A stretch of 64,000 nt of DNA from Rhodococcus erythropolis NBRC 15567 (GCF_001552595.1 NZ_BCRM01000012.1:62001-126000), one strand, 5' to 3'. Shown: positions 1 to 8,885, counted from the stretch's first letter. Program-made: numbers and translations. The notes: generated by a model not told the origin, from the letters alone.

Positions 1-153
1 CTCGTACCAGCGCATCCGACCGTCACCGGCGTCGGAGATAGTGGTCTCGCCGAAGACATGCTTGGTGGAACCGGAAAGGCGGTCGACGATGTCGCGCTCG
101 AAGTGCCACGTTCCTGCCAGCGCCCTCGGCTCGATCTTCGCGTCGTCAACCAT
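1..153 (-). CDS. DUF6314-like protein (5' part only)
   Basis: Only the first 51 codons are in the window; the gene runs off the left edge. The start is the ATG complementary to 151-153. The readable N-terminus contains AGTWHFERDIVDR followed by a glycine/threonine-rich stretch ending in MRWYE, which resembles the opening strand of the DUF6314 beta-barrel family (small proteins of unknown function in actinobacteria). It is divergent from the MaoC gene, with about 100 nt between the starts. Family assignment is from recollection of the opening motif and is tentative. Confidence 0.55.
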   Translation of the reverse strand, partial: MVDDAKIEPRALAGTWHFERDIVDRLSGSTKHVFGETTISDAGDGRMRWYE

Positions 154-215
154 GTGACGATTCTAGTGACCCTGGACAAGGACTTGCGAAGGAGCCGAAC
201 GCACTGCGTGGAGTA

Positions 216-237
216 TGTTCCGAGTACACCCGGAACA
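216..237. promoter_or_regulatory. Inverted repeat upstream of the MaoC gene
   Basis: TGTTCCG at 216-222 and its exact complement CGGAACA at 231-237 are separated by 8 nt. The repeat lies 20 nt upstream of the MaoC start, in the divergent intergenic space, where an operator would be expected. No regulator can be assigned from sequence alone. Confidence 0.35.
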
Positions 238-257
238 CGCAGGAGATTCACACAGAC

Positions 258-734
258 ATGAACGATTCGGCCGCCCTTCACCAACGCACAGTGTTCGCCG
301 AAGATCTCGAGATCGGCCAAGTGATCCCATTGGGCTCGTATTCGGTGACCGAAGAGGAGATCGTCGAGTTCGCAACCCAGTGGGATCCCCAGTGGTTTCA
401 CATCGACAAGGAAGCCGCCGGGTCCGGGGTCTTCGGCGGGTTGATCGCCAGCGGGCTGCACACCCTGTCGATCTGCCAGAAGTTGGTGGTCGACAGTCTC
501 TACGACCAGTGGAACGTGATCGCCGGAAAGTCCATGCGCGACGTGAGCTTCCTACGTCCACTTCGCCCCGGTGACACCCTGAGCGGAAAGGTCACCGTCG
601 ACAACGTCGTGTTCGACAATCGCGCGCGGGGATTGGTCACCATCACAGCGAAATTGGTCGACGCACACGGCAATCGCGTTCTCGACGTAGTCACTGACGC
701 CTACCTGCACTGTCGCCCGACTCGCGGACAGTGA
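258..734 (+). CDS. MaoC family dehydratase (hotdog fold)
   Basis: 158-residue single-hotdog protein of the MaoC/(R)-specific enoyl-CoA hydratase group. FAEDLEIGQVIPLGSYSVTEEEI followed by FATQWDPQWFHID is the typical MaoC N-terminal layout, and the FGGLIASGLHTLSI segment (about residues 54-67) matches the conserved G-x-I-A-x-G-x-H motif that packs against the active-site helix. Length fits the family (140-170 residues). The substrate cannot be deduced; such proteins hydrate trans-2-enoyl-CoA thioesters in fatty acid or steroid side-chain metabolism. An AGGAG sequence lies about 12 nt upstream of the ATG. It stands alone, divergent from the DUF6314-like gene. Confidence 0.85.
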   Translation: MNDSAALHQRTVFAEDLEIGQVIPLGSYSVTEEEIVEFATQWDPQWFHIDKEAAGSGVFGGLIASGLHTLSICQKLVVDSLYDQWNVIAGKSMRDVSFLRPLRPGDTLSGKVTVDNVVFDNRARGLVTITAKLVDAHGNRVLDVVTDAYLHCRPTRGQ

Positions 735-833
735 ATTATCGGTAAATTCCGCACCGCATTGTCTGAATTGCCGTACTTTCAGTGACGTTGCGACGCAACA
801 GTACCCATCCCCGCAAACAGGAGTTCCTCACAC

Positions 834-923
834 ATGAGCAGCCTCGGCGAGATCAATCCTCTCGGCATTCTTCAGATCCTCATCTACATGCTCTTCGGTG
901 GGTCGTCCAGCACTCCCGAGTAG
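834..923 (+). CDS. Candidate 29-residue hydrophobic small protein
   Basis: ATG at 834 opens a 29-codon frame ending at TAG 921-923. The product begins MSSLGEINPLGILQILIYM and ends in a Gly/Ser-rich tail. A CAGGAG sequence lies at a usable distance upstream (spacing about 9 nt), and the codons end in G or C as in neighbouring genes. The central LGILQILIYMLF segment could be a short membrane-associated helix. I recognise no family. It sits in the gap between the MaoC and thioesterase genes that is otherwise non-coding. Confidence 0.4.
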   Translation: MSSLGEINPLGILQILIYMLFGGSSSTPE

Positions 924-931
924 ACCCTAGC

Positions 932-974
932 TTGCCATAGCCATAGTCAGCACCTAAGGTGCTGGCTATGGCAA
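932..974. promoter_or_regulatory. Hairpin/palindrome covering the thioesterase SD and start codon
   Basis: TTGCCATAGCC (932-942) pairs with GGCTATGGCAA (964-974), and AGCACC (949-954) pairs with GGTGCT (958-963) around a TAA loop, with a 6-nt bulge (943-948) on the left. The AAGGTG ribosome-binding sequence (956-961) and ATG (968-970) of the thioesterase lie inside the structure. It could be an operator at the DNA level or a translation-blocking hairpin in RNA. Confidence 0.55.
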
Positions 975-1756
975 TTAATAGTCAGGCGTCCGCGACGATA
1001 GCGCCGTCGACCGACGCAGCGTGTCATCACACCGAATTCGACTCCAGCTGGCGGAGTTTCGACGGCATTCAGGGCGGACTCGCCGTTGCACGGATGCTGC
1101 GAGTGGCTGCCGACGCGTCCGGAGCCGAACCTCTGGCAGTCACGGCGCACCTGGACCGCCCCGTCCCTCCGGGGCCGGCCGAGCTGACTGTCGACGATAT
1201 GCGGGGCGGGCGGACCGTCAGTTGCCACGTCACGCTGACCGGTTCGGGATCCGCTCTCGTTCGGCTAGCCCGCGACACAGGAGGCACAACGATGTCCGCC
1301 CCTGTCGCCGAACCGACTCCGGCCGACCCGTCAACCCTGCCGCCGCTGGAGATCCCGGTGGATTTTGTGCCGTTCTCCCAGCACCTCGACATCCGGCCGA
1401 TCAATTCCGCGAGGCCGTTCGCCGGTGGCGACGCCCCGGAATTCGACGTCTGGATCCGATTGCTCACAGACCTCGATTTCACGGCCCAAGAGCGCGCCGC
1501 GGTCCTTCTCGACGCGCTTCCGCCCGGATTGTTCGCGACACTGACGATGCCCGTGGCTATACCCACTATCGAGTTCACCGCGCATTTCACACCGGAGCAC
1601 CTCACGGCAGATCCCCGAACACTGTCACCGTGGTATCGCCTACGCCACGGGACCGCCTGGGCGACAGACACTCTCTGTGTTGACGAATCCGAACTGTTCG
1701 ACTCGACCGGACGGCTCGCTGCTCGGGCTCGACAGCTTCGTCGAATTCTGAGTTGA
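968..1756 (+). CDS. TesB-like acyl-CoA thioesterase family protein
   Basis: 262 residues from ATG 968. A GTG at 959 is in frame, but AAGGTG at 956-961 is well spaced for the ATG. The N-terminal half carries the double-hotdog pattern of TesB-type thioesterases: SSWRSFDGIQGGLAVARMLRV with the G-x-x-x-G helix (about residues 22-42), then a second hotdog beginning near DFVPFSQHLDIRP (about 129). The C-terminal half has the family pattern P-E-x-x-x-W-I-R (EFDVWIRLL, about 160) and ends in strands containing SPWYRLRH. It probably hydrolyses fatty acyl-CoA; specificity is unknown. It is monocistronic and its start lies in a strong hairpin. Confidence 0.8.
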   Translation: MAINSQASATIAPSTDAACHHTEFDSSWRSFDGIQGGLAVARMLRVAADASGAEPLAVTAHLDRPVPPGPAELTVDDMRGGRTVSCHVTLTGSGSALVRLARDTGGTTMSAPVAEPTPADPSTLPPLEIPVDFVPFSQHLDIRPINSARPFAGGDAPEFDVWIRLLTDLDFTAQERAAVLLDALPPGLFATLTMPVAIPTIEFTAHFTPEHLTADPRTLSPWYRLRHGTAWATDTLCVDESELFDSTGRLAARARQLRRILS

Positions 1757-1779
1757 ACTCCCAATTGAGTTCAGCCCTA

Positions 1780-3450
1780 CTACCCCTGGAGGTCGCGACG
1801 ACGGAACGCAACAAGCGATGCTGTCGAAAGCACTACTGCCACAACGATCATGGCCAGCAGCGGTAGAACTGTCACTGGCTCGGCGGGGGCACCCGGCACG
1901 TGGGTGAAGGGTGACAGATCCAGCACTACCTGTGGAAGCTTCAGCAACGTTCCGAGTTGCCCGAGCACGATGCATGCCGCCAAGATTCCCCAGGAGAGCG
2001 CCGACGCGTAGGTCGGAAACAGTCCGAAAGCCAACGACACCAACCCCACGACTACAAGCACTGCAGGTAGATAGGCCAAGGCAGCGCCTGTCATGCGAAG
2101 TGTGTTGCCGCCGACGTCGTCCGTGACGAGCCCGAAGGCAAATCCGGTGAAGGCACCCATCAAGACGTGCGCGAGGATCACCCCGCCCACAACCACACCC
2201 AGGTGGGAAAGCATCCACCTCCACCGCGACAAAGAGGTTGCCAGCAACGGTTCGAGCCGTCCCGATGTTTCCTCGCCCCGCATCCGGAGAAGACTCTGGA
2301 CCGAATATGCCGCGATCACTATCGAGGTGAGACCGAGAGCAGTGGCCAAGTACGAATCCACCAGATCCGTACCGCCGCCACCAAGTTTCTCGAACATCTC
2401 CGCGGTCTGCTGCGACGATCCCACCATCGCGTCGATCTCGTTGCCCACAGCGCCGTAGGCGAACCCGAGAATGACAACGGCAAAGATCCACCAGAACATC
2501 GTCATTCGCTGCATGCGCCACGCCAGGCCCCAAGCCGACGGCAACCACGATGCTGCGGTCGGTGGGCCGGGCCGGGGCTGCACGAGCCCCGCTCCCTGAT
2601 CACGATGGCTGATGAGAACAAACGCCACCATCACGTGCACAACCGCAAATCCGATCAGCAACAACAGGATCCACCAGGCATCGTCGTCGAAAGGTCTGAT
2701 CTGTTGCGCCCATCCGATCGGCGAAAGCCACGACAACCAACCGCTCACCACGCGAGTTCCGTCGTCGACGACCGTACTGTTCACGTCGCCGATCGCGCGC
2801 AGCATGAAGGCAACACCGATCGCGGCACCCGCCAGACCGTTGGCCGTACGAGCACCGTCCGTGATCTGCGCAGTCACCGCCGCCACACCGGCAAACGCGA
2901 TTCCGGTCCCACCTATCGAAGCACCCAACGCGAGCGAACCAACGACAGGCAAACCGACGGCGATCGATCCCAGGGCAATTCCCAGTGTCAGAACCACGTT
3001 CGCACCGACCGTGACAATCAGTGCGGAGGTCAGAAGCGCTCGCCGACCCACCACCGCAGCACCGATCATCTCGGCACGGCCGGTCTCCTCGTTCTGTCGT
3101 GTATGCCGAACCACCGCAAGGGTGCTCATCAATGCCGCCACCAACGCGAACACGAGCACCGACTGACTGGCGACTATCGCGCCCTGCGAATCGCCGGACA
3201 CGATTCCGTTGGTCGCCAGCGCCACCGGCGATACCGCGGAACTGACTGCGATGTTTCGCAATTCCTCGGGGGTCGAGTACAGCCCGGTCACACTGGCGAC
3301 GACGAGCAGCATGAACAGGACGATCGAGATGACCCACACGGAAAGCTGAATTCGGTCCCGTCGCAAGGCCAGCCGGACCAGTCGGCGTGTGCCGGTGAAT
3401 TGACTTGCCGAGGCAGGTACCGGTGGAGCGGCCTCGACAGCAACGGTCAT
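1780..3450 (-). CDS. ABC-2 type exporter permease (polyketide/antibiotic exporter type)
   Basis: 556-residue membrane protein with about 12 predicted hydrophobic segments in two halves separated by a basic loop near the middle ([16 protein letters not shown]). This two-fold layout is typical of COG3559 TetB/TnrB3-like permeases, the membrane partner of a single ABC ATPase exporting drugs or antibiotics. Recognisable features are [16 protein letters not shown] at the cytoplasmic N-terminus and RNEE-like [21 protein letters not shown] after the third segment. It follows the ATPase gene with a 4-nt overlap, so the two are translationally coupled. The exported substrate is unknown. Confidence 0.9.
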   Translation of the reverse strand: MTVAVEAAPPVPASASQFTGTRRLVRLALRRDRIQLSVWVISIVLFMLLVVASVTGLYSTPEELRNIAVSSAVSPVALATNGIVSGDSQGAIVASQSVLVFALVAALMSTLAVVRHTRQNEETGRAEMIGAAVVGRRALLTSALIVTVGANVVLTLGIALGSIAVGLPVVGSLALGASIGGTGIAFAGVAAVTAQITDGARTANGLAGAAIGVAFMLRAIGDVNSTVVDDGTRVVSGWLSWLSPIGWAQQIRPFDDDAWWILLLLIGFAVVHVMVAFVLISHRDQGAGLVQPRPGPPTAASWLPSAWGLAWRMQRMTMFWWIFAVVILGFAYGAVGNEIDAMVGSSQQTAEMFEKLGGGGTDLVDSYLATALGLTSIVIAAYSVQSLLRMRGEETSGRLEPLLATSLSRWRWMLSHLGVVVGGVILAHVLMGAFTGFAFGLVTDDVGGNTLRMTGAALAYLPAVLVVVGLVSLAFGLFPTYASALSWGILAACIVLGQLGTLLKLPQVVLDLSPFTHVPGAPAEPVTVLPLLAMIVVAVVLSTASLVAFRRRDLQG

Positions 3451-4382
3451 GGCCGTACACCGGTCTCGGCTCGCAGGTGGACCGAAGTCTCCCTGGCGCG
3501 CTCGTCACCGTAATGACGCAAGAAGAGTTCTTCGAGTGTCGGCGGAGTGGAAGTGAGCGCCACGATTCCGAATCCGACCAAGTACGTCATGAGTGGTCCG
3601 AGTTGCGCGCTGTCAACTTCGCAGGTGACGTGGTTACCGTCGATCACCGCGTCGTGGACACCGCCGAGCCCGTCGAGTCCGCCGATCTGGCGCTGTGTCT
3701 CCGCCGAGATGGACGTGCGCGTGAGATGCCTGAGTTCGGACAGCGTTCCCTCTTCCACCGTCCGCCCGTCGCGGATGATGCTCACGCGATCGCACAGCGC
3801 TTCGACCTCGGCGAGGATATGGCTCGACAGCAAGACCGTCTTTCCGGCGTGAGCCACCTCCTCGACGCAGTCCTGAAACACCGCTTCCATCAACGGGTCG
3901 AGCCCCGATGTCGGTTCGTCGAGTACGTAAAGGTCGACGTCGGACGAAAACGCCGCCACGAGTGCAACCTTCTGCCGATTACCTTTCGAGTACGTCCGCG
4001 CCTTCTTGGTCGGGTCAAGTTCGAAGCGATCGAGCAACTCGCTGCGGCGTTTTCGGTCCAAGCCACCGCGCAGACCCGCCAACAGATCGATAGCCTCCCC
4101 GCCGGTGAGGTTGGGCCACAGATTCACGTCGCCAGGCACGTAAGCGAGACGTCGATGCAAGGTAACAGCGTCTCGCCACGGATCGCCGCCGAGAACAGTT
4201 GCGTCTCCGGAGTCCGAGCGGAGCAGGCCGAGGAGCACCCGAATAGTGGTCGACTTTCCAGAGCCGTTCGGTCCCAGGAATCCGTGCACTTCACCTGCTG
4301 AGACTTCGAGGTCGAGGCCGTCCAGCGCGCGGGTGGTACCGAAGGTCTTGACGAGGCTTTTCACTGAAATTGCCGCACCCAT
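3447..4382 (-). CDS. ABC transporter ATP-binding protein (exporter)
   Basis: 311-residue ABC ATPase of the drug-exporter class. Walker [10 protein letters not shown] is at about residues 37-45, a Q-loop-like segment follows, and the signature region reads YSKGNRQKV, a frequent variant of LSGGQ in this subfamily. Walker B plus D-loop is [13 protein letters not shown], and the switch is LLSSHIL. The C-terminal about 80 residues form the accessory domain seen in exporters and end in [13 protein letters not shown]. It powers the permease encoded just downstream. The gene is divergent from a GbsR/MarR regulator across a 68-nt gap carrying an inverted repeat, so it is probably controlled by that regulator. 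Confidence 0.93.
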   Translation of the reverse strand: MGAAISVKSLVKTFGTTRALDGLDLEVSAGEVHGFLGPNGSGKSTTIRVLLGLLRSDSGDATVLGGDPWRDAVTLHRRLAYVPGDVNLWPNLTGGEAIDLLAGLRGGLDRKRRSELLDRFELDPTKKARTYSKGNRQKVALVAAFSSDVDLYVLDEPTSGLDPLMEAVFQDCVEEVAHAGKTVLLSSHILAEVEALCDRVSIIRDGRTVEEGTLSELRHLTRTSISAETQRQIGGLDGLGGVHDAVIDGNHVTCEVDSAQLGPLMTYLVGFGIVALTSTPPTLEELFLRHYGDERARETSVHLRAETGVRP

Positions 4383-4402
4383 GAATTTGACCGTACGCCG
4401 AT

Positions 4403-4418
4403 TTCACAAATGTGTGAA
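4403..4418. promoter_or_regulatory. Inverted repeat between ABC exporter and GbsR regulator
   Basis: TTCACA-AATG-TGTGAA, with perfect 6-bp arms, lies 20 nt upstream of the ATPase start and 33 nt upstream of the regulator start. It is the best candidate operator for the adjacent MarR/GbsR-type repressor in this short divergent promoter region. Confidence 0.5.
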
Positions 4419-4450
4419 GATAGAAAAGAAGAAAAGATCGAAGGGTTCCG

Positions 4451-4945
4451 ATGACCGACACCAGCCACACCGTTGCACCGGACGAGAGCCGACATTTTGT
4501 CGAACGACTCTCACTCGTTCTGAGCGACATGGGTTTTCCGCCGATGCCTGCCCGCGTGTGGGCCGCGTTGATGACCAGCGAGACACCCTCGTCCACGCCA
4601 GGAGATCTCGGATCTCGGTTGGGAGTGAGCCCCGCCGCCATTTCCGGAGCAGTCAGATACCTCCAGCAAGTCGGATTGATCGAGCGAGTGGCCGTCCCCG
4701 GATCGAGGCGTCAGCACTACTGCGTCAGCGTCGACATGTGGGCCGACGCGTTTGTCACGAAACAATCGTCCCTCTACCAGGTCTCGGCAGTTGCGGACGA
4801 GGGCATTCGGGTCCTCGGTGAAGGCACTACGGCCGGCGATCGCATGGAAGATCTGCGCGACTTCTTCGACTTCATGGCCGCGGAAATGCCGCGCATGCTC
4901 GCGGACTGGCGCTCCCAGCGAAAAGACCGGACACCTGGAAGGTAA
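4451..4945 (+). CDS. GbsR/MarR family transcriptional regulator
   Basis: 164 residues. A winged helix-turn-helix spans about residues 20-90 (MGFPPMPARVWAALM, then PGDLGSRLGVSPAAISGAVRYLQQVGLIERV, then the wing GSRRQHYCV), followed by a helical C-terminal part (FDFMAAEMPRMLADW). This is the GbsR-like branch of the MarR superfamily, which in actinobacteria is often found next to ABC-2 exporters. It is divergent from such an exporter here, so it is most likely its local repressor, with a drug-like ligand. Confidence 0.88.
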   Translation: MTDTSHTVAPDESRHFVERLSLVLSDMGFPPMPARVWAALMTSETPSSTPGDLGSRLGVSPAAISGAVRYLQQVGLIERVAVPGSRRQHYCVSVDMWADAFVTKQSSLYQVSAVADEGIRVLGEGTTAGDRMEDLRDFFDFMAAEMPRMLADWRSQRKDRTPGR

Positions 4946-5028
4946 CTTCAGGTTTACCCGCATTTTCGGTGGGGTACCTCAATTCTCGTTCCAGCATGAT
5001 GAGGTGCGCTGTACCCGAGGAGTTGTTG

Positions 5029-5568
5029 ATGAAGCTGTCGATCAGGGGCGCGAAGACTTCACCGACGCCACCCTCCGCACGAACCGCTTCACCCGAAACC
5101 TGTGAACAATCGATTTCCTTGAACCGCAACGCCGCCGGGGCATTCGCCGGCGATCATCACGCACTGTCGAAACTCCTGGCCCGATTGCACCCTCGCGTCG
5201 TTCTCTACTATCGCGCCAGGCTTCTCGGGACGCCTGTCGCAACATTCGCCGACGATCTCGCCCATCAATGCACCCTGGACGTCGTCACACGAATGTCCGA
5301 AACGATCTCGGCCGACACACGCATCGAGAACTTCGCCTACGAGTTGGCCTCGCAACGGATTGCGTCAATTCCCCAGTCACGCAACATCGACGGACAATTC
5401 AAACGCCCACGTCGCCTCACCGACGACCAACGTGAGGTCCTGGTATTGCGAATCGCAGTGGGTCTGACTGCCGAGATGACCGCGTCGACTCTGCGCACAA
5501 CTCGATCGAGCGTGCTCCTCGTACAGCATCAGGCGCTGCGCGCCTGGGCGGTCTCCGAGCGGAGCTAG
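5029..5568 (+). CDS. Diverged ECF sigma factor (SigD/ShbA-like)
   Basis: 179 residues from ATG 5029, chosen because GAGGAG precedes it; an upstream in-frame start at 4969 lacks such support. LARLHPRVVLYYRARLLGTP and FADDLAHQCTLDVVTRM correspond to sigma region 2. LTDDQREVLVLRIAVGLTAEMTASTL with VQHQALRAW corresponds to region 4 of the SigD-type ECF group. The usual ADDVAQEV box is changed to ADDLAHQC, and the linker is short, so promoter melting may be weakened. No anti-sigma gene is adjacent. Its stop overlaps that of the convergent response regulator gene by 4 nt. Confidence 0.75.
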   Translation: MKLSIRGAKTSPTPPSARTASPETCEQSISLNRNAAGAFAGDHHALSKLLARLHPRVVLYYRARLLGTPVATFADDLAHQCTLDVVTRMSETISADTRIENFAYELASQRIASIPQSRNIDGQFKRPRRLTDDQREVLVLRIAVGLTAEMTASTLRTTRSSVLLVQHQALRAWAVSERS

Positions 5569-6248
5569 ATCAGACCTTGCTTACTCGCGGCGTAGACGGC
5601 CTCTGCTCGCCGACTCACCTCGAGTTTGCGCATGATGTTGCTGACGTGGAACTTGACCGTGGTCGGCGAGATGAACAATCGCTCACCGATCTTGATGTTG
5701 GACAAGCCGTTTGCGAGCAGTCTCAGTACTTCGAGTTCACGATCGGTCAGTCGTTCTTTGGATGACGACTGCCCGTTGAGCGATCTGACGACAGCCGATG
5801 CGCTGCGAGAATCGAACGCACTCTCACCCCGCGAGACAGCCCTGATCGCACGCACCAATTCGGTGGTGTCGACGTCTTTGACGACATAGCCGCGAGCGCC
5901 CGCGTGTACCGCTCGCACCACCAGTTGATCGTCGAGAAAGGTGGTGAGAACCAACAGTCCGAGCCCGGGATGCGCCGTAGACAACTGGCCACAAAGGGTC
6001 AGTCCCTCGTAGTCGGAACTGGCGGATAGTTTCAGATCCATCAAGACGATGTCCGGGCCCACCTTGTCGACCACGGCAAGCGCCTCGGCGAGAGACGAAG
6101 CCTCCCCCACGATCTCGAGGTCGCTTTCGCGCTCGAGAACCGAGCGGAGCCCTTGCCGCAAAATTGCATGGTCGTCGACCAGGACGATTCGAACCAATCC
6201 CTGAACCGGCGATGCTCCGCGGGTGATGACGGGACGCGCAGTGGTCAT
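5565..6248 (-). CDS. NarL/LuxR-type response regulator of the alcohol locus
   Basis: 227 residues. The receiver domain (about 20-140) has the acidic pair D25/D26, phospho-acceptor D71 in IVLMDLKL, and a conserved threonine and lysine further on (LVLTTF, VVKDVD). The LuxR-type helix-turn-helix (about 165-225) reads LTDRELEVLRLLANGLSNIKIGE with the recognition part SPTTVKFHVSNIMRKL. The start overlaps the kinase stop by 4 nt (ATGA), so the pair forms one unit. A kinase/regulator pair in the same position beside a methanol dehydrogenase is, as I recall, known in Mycobacterium smegmatis as MnoSR. By synteny this protein would activate the alcohol dehydrogenase promoters nearby. Confidence 0.92.
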   Translation of the reverse strand: MTTARPVITRGASPVQGLVRIVLVDDHAILRQGLRSVLERESDLEIVGEASSLAEALAVVDKVGPDIVLMDLKLSASSDYEGLTLCGQLSTAHPGLGLLVLTTFLDDQLVVRAVHAGARGYVVKDVDTTELVRAIRAVSRGESAFDSRSASAVVRSLNGQSSSKERLTDRELEVLRLLANGLSNIKIGERLFISPTTVKFHVSNIMRKLEVSRRAEAVYAASKQGLI

Positions 6249-7636
6249 GATTCCTCGCTCTCGATTTCAGTGGTGGAGCAAAGATTGTCGACATCCGCCT
6301 GGAGCGGAAGTGCCTGTGGCAGTGGTAGTGGCAGTCGCACGAGAATCTGAATTCCACCGATCCGCGCGCGCCGAACTTCGAGCGCACCACCCAACTCGAG
6401 AGTTCGTGTCTGCATGTTCGCCAGTCCGCGATGACGGCCGTCGACGTCGTTGGTGGCTGCGAGTTTGAGGATCAGACGCATCCGCGCAGGGTCGCCGTCA
6501 CCGTCGTCGGAAACCGACAGCAGCACCGTATCCGCTCGATAGGTCAACCGCAGGACCGCTCGACTCGCATGGGCATGCACCGCAACATTGAACAGCGCCT
6601 CCCCCGCGATCCGCAGAAGAGCGTGTTCGGCATCGCCTGGAAGCTCGGTCGGGGTGCCGCCGACGCGAACGCTGACCGCCAACTCGTCCGGCATGTGAAC
6701 CACGCCGAGCTGCTCGAGCATCTCGGGCAGCGACGTCCGGTCCGCGTCCGAGGAATGATTGAGCGCGTAGATCGCCGAGCGAAGCTGCTCGACCGCCCGC
6801 CTGGTCAAATCCTTTGCCAAGTCCAGTCTTTCACTGCGTTCCGCCTCCGGGATGTCGCTCCGGCAGACCTCGATCTGCATGCCGGCCGACAACACAGCCT
6901 GTGTCACGCTGTCGTGAAGTTCGCGGGCGATCCGGTGCCGTTCGTCGTCGACCACCTGGTGCCGGTGAGCCACTCCGAGTTGACGCTGCGTGGACTCCAA
7001 TTCGCTGTTGCGCACCGCGAGGTCGGCTGCAGTGCGATTGGCCTCCGCATATGCGTCTTCGGCTCGTTCGAGCAGTAGTTGTCCGCGCTGGTAGAGCGCC
7101 GAGTTCTGCAGGGCCACAGCAGTCTGGCTGGCCAGAATGCTGAGCACGGCTCCGTCCGTCGTATCGAGCGTCCGGTTGGCCGGCGTCCAGGCAGCAAAGG
7201 CGCCGACCACACCGCCGCCGAGTACGATCGGCACAAACGCATAGTGAGCGTCGATCACCGAGTTGGATTCGATTCTTCCGCACCGGATGTCGTCGAGGCA
7301 TTCGACGACGTCCTCCGGAAGTGGTGGCCCCTCGACGTTGTCGACCAGAAAAGGGGTAGCGTCCGGGCCGAGAACCAATCGCCGTGGTCCGGCGTCGGGC
7401 AATGTTCCGTCGGCCAAGGCGAAGACTATCCAGTTGGCACTCAGATGAGCACGGGCAGCTTCCGCCACCGCACAGACGAGGGTTTCCGGTCCCTCGACGG
7501 TTCGCACCAAAGCCCGCGAGATCAATTCCAACGCATGTACGACGCGTTCGAGGCGCTCGGCCGCACCGCGGTACTGCGGATAAAACGAACTCTTACCCGA
7601 ACGTAATCCGGTGAGTCGCGACAGGTCCGCGGTCAT
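6245..7636 (-). CDS. GAF-domain sensor histidine kinase (HisKA_3)
   Basis: 463 residues from ATG 7636; GTG codons just upstream, inside a short tandem repeat, are alternatives. A GAF domain spans about residues 45-185, followed by a coiled-coil linker, then the HisKA_3 dimerisation box DERHRIARELHDSVTQAVLS with the phosphorylated histidine at about 241. The HATPase_c domain has the N-box GEALFNVAVHAHA and the G-box SVSDDGDGDP. No transmembrane segment is visible, so it should sense an intracellular signal through GAF. It lies 43 nt downstream of the iron alcohol dehydrogenase in the same direction and overlaps the response regulator by 4 nt. It likely reports alcohol or aldehyde availability. 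Confidence 0.9.
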   Translation of the reverse strand: MTADLSRLTGLRSGKSSFYPQYRGAAERLERVVHALELISRALVRTVEGPETLVCAVAEAARAHLSANWIVFALADGTLPDAGPRRLVLGPDATPFLVDNVEGPPLPEDVVECLDDIRCGRIESNSVIDAHYAFVPIVLGGGVVGAFAAWTPANRTLDTTDGAVLSILASQTAVALQNSALYQRGQLLLERAEDAYAEANRTAADLAVRNSELESTQRQLGVAHRHQVVDDERHRIARELHDSVTQAVLSAGMQIEVCRSDIPEAERSERLDLAKDLTRRAVEQLRSAIYALNHSSDADRTSLPEMLEQLGVVHMPDELAVSVRVGGTPTELPGDAEHALLRIAGEALFNVAVHAHASRAVLRLTYRADTVLLSVSDDGDGDPARMRLILKLAATNDVDGRHRGLANMQTRTLELGGALEVRRARIGGIQILVRLPLPLPQALPLQADVDNLCSTTEIESEES

Positions 7637-7672
7637 CGTCTGCACCGCATCACCCTGCACCGCATCACACTG
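7636..7672 (-). repeat. 15-nt tandem repeat at the kinase start
   Basis: On the minus strand the unit GGTGATGCGGTGCAG is preceded by a copy differing at its first base, directly before the ATG of the histidine kinase gene. The repeat contains in-frame GTG codons, so it makes the exact start uncertain. Confidence 0.5.
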
Positions 7673-7679
7673 TCCCTCT

Positions 7680-8885
7680 TCACAAGGCACCTCGGAACAA
7701 CGCCACCATCTGCTCCTGCGTCGCTTCCCTGGGATTGGTGGACATGCAGGCGTCGAGCAACGCGAAGCTGGCAAGTCGAGTGAGGTCTTCCTCGCGAACA
7801 CCCAACTCCCCCAGCCCCTTCGGGACCCCAACCTCCCGGGCGAGACGTTCGACCCGGTCGGCCACCGCCAGCGCTGCTTCCTCCGGGGTGCCGTGCTGTT
7901 CAGGAAGGCTCAGTGCCGCAGCGATGGCAACAAAGGGGGCAGCATCCGTCGTGGAATTGAATCGGATGACGTGGGGCAACAGAATTCCGTTGATGACGCC
8001 ATGTGGCAGATCAAGCATGCCGCCCACCTGATGGCTCATGGCGTGCGCGGCTCCGAGTATCGCGTTGGTGAACGCCAACCCGGCCTCGAGACTCGCCTGC
8101 GCCATCACCGATCGAGCTTCCATCTCCATCGGGTCCTGGATCGTGTGCACCAGATTCTCCGTTACGAGGCCGACCGCGCGGAGCGCGTGATGATCGGTCA
8201 ACGGATTGTGCGCCAGTGAGACAAAGGCTTCGATTCCGTGCGTCAGTGCATCCAATCCCGTTGCTGCATTGAGCCACTCGGGCATCGTCGTGAGCAACCG
8301 CGGATCGATGACCGTCACATCCGGCACCAGGGCACGGCCGATGATGGTGATCTTGGTGCCGCGGGTCGTGTCCGTGACGATGCAGAACTGCGACACGTCA
8401 GCGCCCGTTCCGGACGTGGTGGGAACCATCACCAACGGCGGGATCGGTTTTGTCGCCTGATCGACACCCTCGTAGTCGAGTATGTTGCCACCGTTGGCAG
8501 CGAGGACGGCTACACCTTTAGCCGCGTCGATGACGGAACCGCCACCGAGCGCGATGATGACGTCGCACTCGCCTTCCTGGTACACCTCGAAACCGGCCGC
8601 GATCTCGAAGTCCTTGGGGTTGGGCGTCAGCCCTGACCACACTGTCGCGGTCAAGCCCTGCTCCGTGAGATGGTCCTCGAGTTCGCTGACCCACCCCGCG
8701 TCGATCAAGCCGGGATCGGTGACCAGAAACGGGCGGAACCCGCCGAACCGCAGAGTCGCGTGTGCTGCCTCGACCAGGGAACCGATACCGAAGACGATCT
8801 CGGGGGCGTGAAATTTGACCAGTCGAGCAGCAGTGCCGCGGCGATGAACACCGTGGTTCACAGCATCCGGATATGCCACGGACAC
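7680..8885 (-). CDS. Iron-containing alcohol dehydrogenase (1,3-propanediol dehydrogenase type)
   Basis: About 401 residues from GTG 8885, preceded by GAGGAGAG; longer in-frame extensions have no family resemblance. FHAPEIVFGIGSL opens the N-terminal Rossmann-like domain. GGGSVIDAAKG (about residue 110) is the nucleotide-binding glycine motif. The C-terminal helical domain supplies the metal ligands through DALTHGIEAFVS and HAMSHQVGG...LPHG. It oxidises a primary alcohol or diol, or reduces the aldehyde, with NAD(P). It is first in a unit with the two-component pair. An iron dehydrogenase of this class sits at the same place near mno in mycobacteria (recollection). Confidence 0.9.
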   Translation of the reverse strand: MSVAYPDAVNHGVHRRGTAARLVKFHAPEIVFGIGSLVEAAHATLRFGGFRPFLVTDPGLIDAGWVSELEDHLTEQGLTATVWSGLTPNPKDFEIAAGFEVYQEGECDVIIALGGGSVIDAAKGVAVLAANGGNILDYEGVDQATKPIPPLVMVPTTSGTGADVSQFCIVTDTTRGTKITIIGRALVPDVTVIDPRLLTTMPEWLNAATGLDALTHGIEAFVSLAHNPLTDHHALRAVGLVTENLVHTIQDPMEMEARSVMAQASLEAGLAFTNAILGAAHAMSHQVGGMLDLPHGVINGILLPHVIRFNSTTDAAPFVAIAAALSLPEQHGTPEEAALAVADRVERLAREVGVPKGLGELGVREEDLTRLASFALLDACMSTNPREATQEQMVALFRGAL

